Source of the DNA: Archangium lansingense | Lineage (GTDB): Bacteria; Myxococcota; Myxococcia; Myxococcales; Myxococcaceae | Direction: 5' to 3' | Assembly (NCBI RefSeq): GCF_026626635.1 | Contig: NZ_JAPNKA010000001.1 | Location: 4,216,001-4,280,000, forward strand | Length of the DNA: 64,000 nucleotides | Part shown: one piece after another, positions 48,718 through 56,234 of the stretch | Layout of the letters: each line of letters begins with the position of its first letter | How positions within the stretch are numbered: position 1 is the stretch's first letter | The notes under the pieces: model-generated | What the model was told of the DNA's origin: nothing | Database searches by the model: none | What the model saw: the letters and a program-made list of their open reading frames with translations, nothing else | Position numbers and translations under genes: made by a program

Positions 48718-51073
48718 AGGACTCGTCACGGCGCTCGTCCTGGTGTTGTGCCTCCCCGCCGTGTCGCGGGCCGAGGCTCCGAAGCAGTCGGATGACGACG
48801 TGTACGTGGTGCAGCCTGGGGACACGTGCGGCAGCGTGGCCCGCAAGGTCTTTGGCGACGCGACCGTCGGCTCCGCGAAGCTGCACGCGCTCAACAAGAT
48901 GGGGGCACCGCCTCATGTGCTCACGCCGGGCACGGTGCTGCGCATCAAGGGCGACCCAGATGCGCGCCTCACTTTCATCAGGCCCGAGGTCAACTCGAAG
49001 CGGGCCGGCAAGGTGGAGTGGCTCCAGGCGAACACCGGCCAGGGCCTGTGGCGGCTGGACTCCGTCAACACGCTGCGCGAGGCCGGCGCCGAGGTCACCT
49101 TCCGTGACCTGACGCGGCTGCAGATGAACGAGAACGCGCTCGTCGTCATCTACGGCCAGGCGGCCAAGGCGGCCGACAAGGTGAAGAAGTCCGGCGCGGT
49201 GGAGCTGTTGCAGGGCGAGCTGAGTGTCTCGCTGGCGGAGTTGCGAGGCGAGCCCGTAGGCGTGCAGATGCCGGCGGCGACGGTGGCCGCGCGCTCGAAG
49301 GATCTCCTCGTTGGGGTGGACGCGCAGCAGATGAGCCGCGTCTCCGTCTACGACGGCCAGGCCGAAGTGAGCGCTCAGGGGCAGAACGTCCAGGTGCCCA
49401 AGGACCATGGCACGCGTGTGGAGAAGGGGAAGATGCCCGAGAAGCCGCGCCCACTGCCCGAGTCACCGAAGTGGGCGGGCGGGGTGCGCTCGGTGCGGCT
49501 GCTGCTGGACGACAAGGGCGTGGACGAGGAGCTGGCGTGGGCGCCCGTGAAGGACGCTGCGTCGTACCGGGTGGAGCTCGCGCGTGACGAGCGTTTCAAC
49601 GACCGGGTGCATGGGGAGACGGTGCAGGCGGGGCAGGAGACCCTGAAGTCCATGGCCCGCGCGCTGGCACCCGGCAAGTACTTCGCGAGGGTGCGCGCCG
49701 TGGACGCAACGGGCCTGGTGGGTAAGGCGTCCGCCGTGCGTCAGGTGGAGGTGATGCGCGTGAAGACGGAGCGGGGCACGGTGGGGCCTCAGGGCATCCG
49801 GGGCGCGCTGCGGCTGGACTTCGCGGTGGAAGGTGCCGAATCGCTGGACTTTCGTCTCGATGGTGCCCCTACGACGCACCCGGTGCGGGTGGAGAGCGTG
49901 GGCACGCACACGTTGGAGCTGCTGCCGCGCGGCGTTCCCGACGCCCGTTCGGAGAAGCTGACGCTCACGGTGGTGCCGCCCCGCGTGGACGTGGACGTCG
50001 AGCCCGTGGCCGGCGCGTTCCGAGTGAAGGTCCTGGTGTTCGACGAGCAGGGCAAGCCGCTGGAGGGCCCCTTCGCCGCGCTGAAGCTGCGCGGGCTGCA
50101 TGGCACCCAGGTGGAGGAGCCGCTCCAGCGTCAGTCGGATGGCTCGCTGCTGACGCGTGCGCTGCCGGGGATGCGTGGCGGCGAGCGCGTGGCCTCGGTG
50201 GAGGCTCTCTGGGGTGATACGCCCGTCCAGCAGGTCAACGCGCTCGCGCCCATGGAGCAGGCTCCGCCGGTGGTGGTGGCCGTGGAGCCCGAGCCCGTCG
50301 AGAAGTCCTCTTCTGAGGCGGAAGTGGCACTGATGCCGATGTTGGGCTCTCCCTCGGGCGGCCTGGTGGAAGCGGCTCCATTGCCCACGGCCTTCCTGCC
50401 GCAGGCCTGGCTCTTCGAGCTGCGCGTGCAGCCCGGGCTGGACTCGGAGCGCGTGGACGTGGCCCGCGGGCGCACCACCCTCGCCGTGGAAGGGCGAGTG
50501 TCCGAGCGCGTGGCTTTTGGCACGGTGGTGGCGATGCGTCCCGGTGTGCTGCTGGGCAACGGCGCGGCGGACGGTCTGCCCGCGACGGCGCTGTCCGCCT
50601 CGCTGTCGGGGCGGGTGCGGCTGACGGATCATCCAGACTTCCGTGTGCTGCTGGCCTTCGATGGCACCTTCGCGGGCTCCAGCTTCGACGAGGAGGCGCG
50701 GGGGCTGCGGCTGCGTCCGGCCCTGCTCGCGGGGATGCGTCGCGACCGCTGGGCGTTCTCCACCAGCCAGGCCTATGCCCTCCGGCCGGGCGCGGCGCAG
50801 GCCACCTGGGACAGTGCCTATCAGGTCTGGTTCCTGCCCCTGCCGATGCTGTCGCTCGGGGCCGAGCTCGATGCGTTGCTGGACGCCACGCCCCGGGAGC
50901 CCGGTCCGGTGGGCCTGGCGGCCGGAGTAGGGGCGCGTCTGAAGCTCGGGGGCATTGAGCTGGGCACCTCGGTGCGCCGAGGTTTCGGCCCGGACGGGGC
51001 GCGCATCTGGGGTGGTTGGAGCGGGCAGCTGACTCTCGGCTGGTCCGGCTTTGGGGCGCTGCTGCCTCAGTAG
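48695..51073 (+). CDS. LysM/FecR-domain exported protein with C-terminal barrel
   Basis: 792 residues, GTG start inside the kinase gene. Signal peptide RGLVTALVLVLCLPAVSRA. LysM at about 30-80 (VYVVQPGDTCGSVARKVFGD), then a FecR-type domain (KVEWLQANTGQGLWRLDSVN, GAVELLQGELSVSLAELRGE, VYDGQAEVSAQGQNVQVPKD). A fibronectin-like part (LAWAPVKDAASYRVELARDE) follows. The last 200 residues have alternating strands ending LGWSGFGALLP, like an outer-membrane barrel. LysM/FecR pairs are common in myxobacteria and may read peptidoglycan. Being tied to a cyclase and kinase it may report to, or be regulated by, them. Confidence 0.85.
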   Translation: MLRSSSARGLVTALVLVLCLPAVSRAEAPKQSDDDVYVVQPGDTCGSVARKVFGDATVGSAKLHALNKMGAPPHVLTPGTVLRIKGDPDARLTFIRPEVNSKRAGKVEWLQANTGQGLWRLDSVNTLREAGAEVTFRDLTRLQMNENALVVIYGQAAKAADKVKKSGAVELLQGELSVSLAELRGEPVGVQMPAATVAARSKDLLVGVDAQQMSRVSVYDGQAEVSAQGQNVQVPKDHGTRVEKGKMPEKPRPLPESPKWAGGVRSVRLLLDDKGVDEELAWAPVKDAASYRVELARDERFNDRVHGETVQAGQETLKSMARALAPGKYFARVRAVDATGLVGKASAVRQVEVMRVKTERGTVGPQGIRGALRLDFAVEGAESLDFRLDGAPTTHPVRVESVGTHTLELLPRGVPDARSEKLTLTVVPPRVDVDVEPVAGAFRVKVLVFDEQGKPLEGPFAALKLRGLHGTQVEEPLQRQSDGSLLTRALPGMRGGERVASVEALWGDTPVQQVNALAPMEQAPPVVVAVEPEPVEKSSSEAEVALMPMLGSPSGGLVEAAPLPTAFLPQAWLFELRVQPGLDSERVDVARGRTTLAVEGRVSERVAFGTVVAMRPGVLLGNGAADGLPATALSASLSGRVRLTDHPDFRVLLAFDGTFAGSSFDEEARGLRLRPALLAGMRRDRWAFSTSQAYALRPGAAQATWDSAYQVWFLPLPMLSLGAELDALLDATPREPGPVGLAAGVGARLKLGGIELGTSVRRGFGPDGARIWGGWSGQLTLGWSGFGALLPQ

Positions 51074-51110
51074 TCACGAACAGCCCGCCAATGGCTTAGA
51101 GTCTCCTCTC

Positions 51111-52124
51111 ATGGAGATGCCCGAGTTCATCGAGGCGCGGCGGCCGCGCTGGCAGCAGCTGGAGTCCTTGCTCGACAAAGCCGAGGGGCGGGGTCTGCGC
51201 GCGCTCGAGCTGGAGGAGGCCCGCTCTCTGGGCAAGCTGTACCGCGCCGTCTCCAGCGATCTGCTCTGGGTTCGCGCCCGCAGCGGCTCGGCCGACGTGA
51301 GCGAGTACCTCAATGACCTGGTGGGCCGCGCCTACGCCATCACCTACCCGGGTCAGCGCCCGAGGTGGTCGGACGTGTGGGGCTTCGTCGCTCGCGGCTT
51401 CCCCGCGCTGATGCGCCAGGAGTGGCGCATGTACGCGGCCTCGCTGCTCCTCTTCCTCGCGGGCCTGGGCTTCGGGTACCTGGGCATGATGGTGGACCCA
51501 GACGCGGCCCCCTACCTCGTCCCCGCGGACCACCTGAGCCTGGACCCCCTCGAGCGTGCCGCCAAGGAGGCCGCGGGCGAGGGGATGTCCGCGCAGGAGC
51601 AGGCCTCGTTCTCCACCTTCCTCTTCACGCACAACATCGAGGTGGCGTTCCTCGCCTTCGCGCTGGGCATCACCGCGGGCGTGGGCACTGCGCTGATGCT
51701 CTTCTTCAACGGCCTGATGCTGGGCGCGCTCGCGCAGGTGTACACGGCCAAGGGCATGGCTGGCTGGTTCTGGGCGTGGATCCTCCCCCACGGCATTCCG
51801 GAGATAACGGCCATCTGCATCGCGGGCGCGGCGGGCTTCGTCATCGCCCGGGGACAGGTGGCGCCTCGGGGGCTCCCTCGGGGTATCGCCTTGCGTCAGG
51901 AGGCCGTGCGTGCGGTGAAGCTCCTCTTTGGCACGCTTGCCCTCTTCGTGCTCGCGGGCTTCATCGAGGGCACCATCTCGCAGATCCACCCACCGAAGCT
52001 GTCGGTGCTCTTCAAGGTGTCCTTCGCTTTGACCGTGGGTGCGGGCGTCTACGCCTATCTGTGCTCGGACTGGATGCGCGGGGCGCGCAGTGCTGCCGCC
52101 AGTACGGAGGGTGGCGCCCGGTAG
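51111..52124 (+). CDS. SpoIIM-family membrane protein
   Basis: 337 residues. Soluble N-terminus of about 100 residues (ALELEEARSLGKLYRAVSSD), then five to seven membrane helices, including SLLLFLAGLGFGYLGMMVDP, NIEVAFLAFALGITAGVGTA and WILPHGIPEITAICIAGAAG. The HNIxVAFLAFxxGI and LPHGxxE motifs define the family called stage II sporulation protein M, which is widespread outside endospore formers; the name does not imply endospores. ATG 51111 was taken because the TTG upstream would start inside the neighbour's 3' end. Confidence 0.9.
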   Translation: MEMPEFIEARRPRWQQLESLLDKAEGRGLRALELEEARSLGKLYRAVSSDLLWVRARSGSADVSEYLNDLVGRAYAITYPGQRPRWSDVWGFVARGFPALMRQEWRMYAASLLLFLAGLGFGYLGMMVDPDAAPYLVPADHLSLDPLERAAKEAAGEGMSAQEQASFSTFLFTHNIEVAFLAFALGITAGVGTALMLFFNGLMLGALAQVYTAKGMAGWFWAWILPHGIPEITAICIAGAAGFVIARGQVAPRGLPRGIALRQEAVRAVKLLFGTLALFVLAGFIEGTISQIHPPKLSVLFKVSFALTVGAGVYAYLCSDWMRGARSAAASTEGGAR

Positions 52125-52173
52125 CCAGGGGCGGATGAAGCGTTGGGGATGTGATAGGTTATTTCCGCCCCCC

Positions 52174-55100
52174 ATGGACAGCAGCGACAAGACGGATCCT
52201 TCTCCGCCGAGGCCTCCCGCTGGGACCGCGCAGCAGGGCACGCTCATCGCGGGCCGATTCACCCTCGAGCATCTGGCTGGACGCGGAGGTATGGGCTCGG
52301 TCTACCGCGCCAGCGATTCCACCACGGGCCGGCCCGTGGCCCTCAAGCTGCTGCATGCCGCCACGTCGCCCGAGACGACCCATCGCTTCCATCGCGAGGC
52401 CGTGCTGCTCGCGGGGCTGAGCCACCCCGGCATCGTTTCCTACGTCGCGCATGGTTCCCTCGAGAGCGGCCAGCACTACCTGGCCATGGAGTGGCTCGAG
52501 GGGGAGGATCTGGCGCAACGCCTGCTGCGCGAGCCCCTGCGTCTGCCCGAGGTGGTGTCACTGCTGCGCTGCGCCGCCGAGGCGCTGAGCGTGGCCCACC
52601 AGCACGGCATCGTTCACCGCGACCTCAAGCCCTCCAACCTCTTCCTTCGCGGGGGCAAGCCCGAGGACGTGGTGGTGCTGGACTTTGGACTGGCCCGGCA
52701 GGCTGAGCCCTCGTTGATGGGCGTGACAGGCACTGGCGCGGTGGTGGGCACTCCGGGCTACATGGCGCCGGAGCAGGCCTCCAGCGAGCTGGAGATTCCG
52801 CCCGCCTCCGACATCTTCTCGCTGGGCTGCGTGCTGTACGAGTGCCTCACGGGCCGGCCTCCCTTCGCGGCTCCGCACTTCGCCGCCGTGCTGGCCAAGA
52901 TTCTCTTCGCCGAGCCCGCTCGCCTGTACGCGCTGCGCCCCGGTCTTCCCTCGGCACTCCAGGTGCTGGTGGACCGGATGTTGGTCAAGGATCCGAAGCG
53001 GCGGCTGTCCGATGCCGACAGCCTGCTGAAGGCGCTCGCGGAGCTGGAGCCGGTGCCGGAGGTGCTGCTTCCTCACGCCGAGACGGACCAGCGCCCCGTC
53101 AGTCTGGAAGGGGCCGAGCAGCAGCTCGCCAGCGTCTTGATGGTGTCCCACCACCCCGTGGCCCGCGAAGCGGAGACGGTGGATTTGCATTGGGGGGGCG
53201 AGCAGCGGGACACGTTGCGCGCGGAGCTCTCGGCCTACGGCGCCCGGGTGGAGCTGCTGGCGGGTGGTTCGCTGGTGGCCACGCTGGTGCCCGAGCGCGG
53301 CTCCGCGACGGACCAGGCAGCGCTGGCGGCGCGCTGTGCCCTCACCTTCAAGGAGCGCTGGCCCGAGGCCGCGGTGGTGCTGACCACGGGCCTGGGCGTT
53401 TTCAACGAGCGGCTGCCGGTGGGCGAGGCCATGGACAGGGCGGGGCGGCTGCTGCGCCAGCTCGAGCAGATGCCTTCGTCCTCCTCCGTGGTGATGGACG
53501 ATGTCACGGCGGGCCTGCTCGGGCCGGGCTTCCAGCTCTCGCGCCTGGACTCGGGCGCTTTCCTGCTGCAAGGCGAGCACCTGGGTGCTGATGCCTCGCG
53601 TCCGCTGCTGGGCAAGCCCACTCCATGCGTGGGCCGAGAGCAGGAGCTTGCCCTGCTGGAGTTCTCGCTCAACGCCTGCATCGAGGAGCCCGCGGCCCGG
53701 GCGATGCTGGTGACGGCACCGGCCGGAGTGGGCAAGTCGCGGCTGCGCCACGAGTTCCTGCGACGGCTGGAGCGGCGGGAGCAACAGCCGCTGGTGCTGC
53801 TGGGGCGCGGAGACCCGATGAGCGCGGGGGCCTCGTACGGCTTGTTGGGCCAGGCGTTGCGGCAGCTCTGCGGAATCGTCGAGGGCGAGAGCCTGGAGAC
53901 GCGCCGCATGCGGCTGCGCCAGCGAGTGGCCCTGCACCTGCCCTCGGAGGAGTCCCGGGAGGTGGTGGAGTTCCTCGGGGAGTTGTGCGCCGTACCCTTC
54001 CCCGAGGGGGACAGCCCCCGGCTGCAGGCGGCGCGCAGCGATCCATTTCTGATGAGCACGCAGGTGGGCCGGGCCCTGGTGGCCTTCCTGACGGCGGAGT
54101 GCGCCCATCAGCCGGTGTTGCTGATGCTGGAGGATCTGCACTGGAGTGACGCGCTCACCGTGATGCTGGTGGACGAGGCCCTGCGAGCACTGGTCGAGCA
54201 GCCCTTCATGGTGCTGGCGTTGGCACGGCCGGAGGTGAAGGAGCTCTTCCCCGGGCTGTGGTCTCGCCGCTTGCAGGAGGTGCCGCTCAATGGTCTGAGC
54301 CGCAAAGCGGGCGCGAAGCTGGTGCGGGAAGTGCTGGGATCCGAGGTGCCCGAGGACGTGGTGCGCAGGGTGGTGGAGCAGTCGGACGGCAACGCGCTCT
54401 TCCTGGAAGAGCTCATCCGCATGGAGTCCGAGGGGAGAGGGGAGGGGGCTCCGGAGACGGTGCTCGCGGTGCTCCAGGCGCGCCTGACGCGGATGGAGCC
54501 TGGGCTTCGGCAGGTGCTGCTGGCGGGCAGCGTCTTCGGCCGCAACTTCTGGCCGGGGGGCGTGGCGGCCCTGGTGGGGCAGAGCGTGGGGGAGACGCTG
54601 GAGCGCTACCTGCAACTGCTCGTGGAGCAGGAGCTCATCGAGCCGCTGTCCGATGGGCGCTTCCGCGGTGTGCCCGAGTACCGCTTCCATCACGCCTTGC
54701 TGGGCGATGCAGCCTACGGCCTGGTGCCCGATAGCCATCGGCCGGTATGCCACCGGCTGGCGGGCGAGTGGCTGGAGCACGTGGGGGAGCCGGATCCGCT
54801 GGAGCTCGCCACGCACTACCAGCTCGGCCAACAGCCTCAGCGCGCCGTCCACTTCTACACCCGGGCCGCCGAGCGGCTCCTGGAGCGGTACGACCTCCAG
54901 GGAATGGGCCGGTGCGTGGAGTCGGCCCTGGCTTGTGGTGGTGACGGCAAGGCCCTCATCCCGCTGCGTGCGCTCCAGGCCACGGTGGCTTTCTGGGAGG
55001 AGGACTTCACGGGCTGCTACGAGCTGGGCCGTGCGGTCCTGCCCGAGATGCGGGCGGGGAGTGCCTCGTGGTGCAAGCTGATGTGTGGGCTGATCGGCGG

Positions 55101-56130
55101 AGGCGCCCAGAGCGGGAGGCAGGAGTACGTGGCCGAGCTGGCCCTGCTCCTCATGCGCACCACGCCGGACGCGGAGGCCATGGCGGCGTACACCGAGGCG
55201 CTCTCCTTCCTCTCCAACATCACCATCTGGTGTGGCGCGCGCGAGCTGGCCTCCAACTTCCGGGCTCGCATGGTCGACGTGGGAGACGGAACCCGCGATG
55301 GGCTGGCGCTGGGCTGGATGTGCTGCACGCATGGCTTCTTCGAGTACTTCTTCGAGCCCATGCCGTGGCAGGCCTTCGACCGGGCGGAGCGGGGCACTCA
55401 CGCGTTCCGGGAGGTGGGGGCGGAGTTCAGCTCGGTCGCGACGCACGGCGTCGGGGGACTGGCGCTCGTGGCACTGGGAGAGACGGCCAGGGGCGTGACG
55501 CTGCTGCGCGAGGGCCTGTCCATCGCCCGGCGGCAGGATCGGCAGAAGTACCCCATCGGCTATGCCCGGCTCCACCTGGCCCTGGTGCTGGCCGATGGAG
55601 CCGAGGCGGCCTGGCGGGACGAGGCAGAGGCGCTGGCTCTCGAGGGCCGGAAGGAGGCGACGCCCAACTATCTGCACCAGGGACAGACCCTGCTGGTGCT
55701 GGCGAAGGTCGCGGCCGGCCGTGGCCAGCAGCGGGAGGCGGAGACGCTGGTGCTCGAGGCCTGCGAGCTGCTGGTGCCGTTCCCAACCTACCTGCTCTTT
55801 GCCCGAAGGTTCCTGGGCTCCCTGTTGCTCGCCCAGGGGCGTGCGGGCGAGGCCCGGCAAGTGGCGGAGCGGGGACTCGAGGAGTTGGCGCGGATGGGCG
55901 GCGCGGGTGTGCATGCCGTGGGGATGCACCTGGCGCTGGCGGAGGCCTGCTTCCTGATGGGTGATGACAGCGTGGGGGAGGCGGCCCTTCGCGAGGCTTC
56001 GCGGTGCGTGCGGATTCGCGCCCAGGACATCCCCCATCCCGCTGCCCGCGAGCGCTTCCTGAGCCAGGTGCCCGAGAATGCCCGGGCCCTCGAACTGGCC
56101 CGCCGACGCTGGGGCGAAGCCGCTGCGTAG
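52174..56130 (+). CDS. PknK-like Ser/Thr kinase fused to cyclase-like, AAA ATPase and TPR domains
   Basis: 1318 residues. Kinase 20-285: LAGRGGMGSVYRA, VALKLLH, IVHRDLKPSNLF, LDFGLARQ, GYMAPEQASS. Residues about 330-460 resemble a reduced class III cyclase (VLTTGLGVFNERLPVGEAMD then RAGRLL). An NTPase from about 485 has Walker A APAGVGKSRL and Walker B LLMLEDLHWSDA and a MalT/STAND-type winged part (VLAVLQARLTRMEPGLRQVL). The rest, from about 870, is TPR-like helices. Kinase-AAA fusions of this sort (PknK, TOMM-type kinases) are frequent in myxobacteria. The ATG at 52174 was chosen; the frame is open earlier. Confidence 0.92.
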   Translation: MDSSDKTDPSPPRPPAGTAQQGTLIAGRFTLEHLAGRGGMGSVYRASDSTTGRPVALKLLHAATSPETTHRFHREAVLLAGLSHPGIVSYVAHGSLESGQHYLAMEWLEGEDLAQRLLREPLRLPEVVSLLRCAAEALSVAHQHGIVHRDLKPSNLFLRGGKPEDVVVLDFGLARQAEPSLMGVTGTGAVVGTPGYMAPEQASSELEIPPASDIFSLGCVLYECLTGRPPFAAPHFAAVLAKILFAEPARLYALRPGLPSALQVLVDRMLVKDPKRRLSDADSLLKALAELEPVPEVLLPHAETDQRPVSLEGAEQQLASVLMVSHHPVAREAETVDLHWGGEQRDTLRAELSAYGARVELLAGGSLVATLVPERGSATDQAALAARCALTFKERWPEAAVVLTTGLGVFNERLPVGEAMDRAGRLLRQLEQMPSSSSVVMDDVTAGLLGPGFQLSRLDSGAFLLQGEHLGADASRPLLGKPTPCVGREQELALLEFSLNACIEEPAARAMLVTAPAGVGKSRLRHEFLRRLERREQQPLVLLGRGDPMSAGASYGLLGQALRQLCGIVEGESLETRRMRLRQRVALHLPSEESREVVEFLGELCAVPFPEGDSPRLQAARSDPFLMSTQVGRALVAFLTAECAHQPVLLMLEDLHWSDALTVMLVDEALRALVEQPFMVLALARPEVKELFPGLWSRRLQEVPLNGLSRKAGAKLVREVLGSEVPEDVVRRVVEQSDGNALFLEELIRMESEGRGEGAPETVLAVLQARLTRMEPGLRQVLLAGSVFGRNFWPGGVAALVGQSVGETLERYLQLLVEQELIEPLSDGRFRGVPEYRFHHALLGDAAYGLVPDSHRPVCHRLAGEWLEHVGEPDPLELATHYQLGQQPQRAVHFYTRAAERLLERYDLQGMGRCVESALACGGDGKALIPLRALQATVAFWEEDFTGCYELGRAVLPEMRAGSASWCKLMCGLIGGGAQSGRQEYVAELALLLMRTTPDAEAMAAYTEALSFLSNITIWCGARELASNFRARMVDVGDGTRDGLALGWMCCTHGFFEYFFEPMPWQAFDRAERGTHAFREVGAEFSSVATHGVGGLALVALGETARGVTLLREGLSIARRQDRQKYPIGYARLHLALVLADGAEAAWRDEAEALALEGRKEATPNYLHQGQTLLVLAKVAAGRGQQREAETLVLEACELLVPFPTYLLFARRFLGSLLLAQGRAGEARQVAERGLEELARMGGAGVHAVGMHLALAEACFLMGDDSVGEAALREASRCVRIRAQDIPHPAARERFLSQVPENARALELARRRWGEAAA

Positions 56131-56234
56131 CCGCGGTTCCCGGGCGGGCTGTGGTATTTTCATGACCTGTCCGAGGGGCCTCACGCACCCTCGGGGGTGA
56201 TTCGCAGCCGGTCATCGGGGGCCCGACGTACACC

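Noticed and set aside
51111..52124. SpoIIM as evidence for endospores
   Set aside because: The family is general; no other endospore genes are seen and myxobacteria make myxospores.
52558..56184. Long minus-strand open frame opposite the first kinase/AAA gene
   Set aside because: Composition is Gln/His/Arg/Leu-rich low complexity and the plus strand has a full set of kinase and ATPase motifs.
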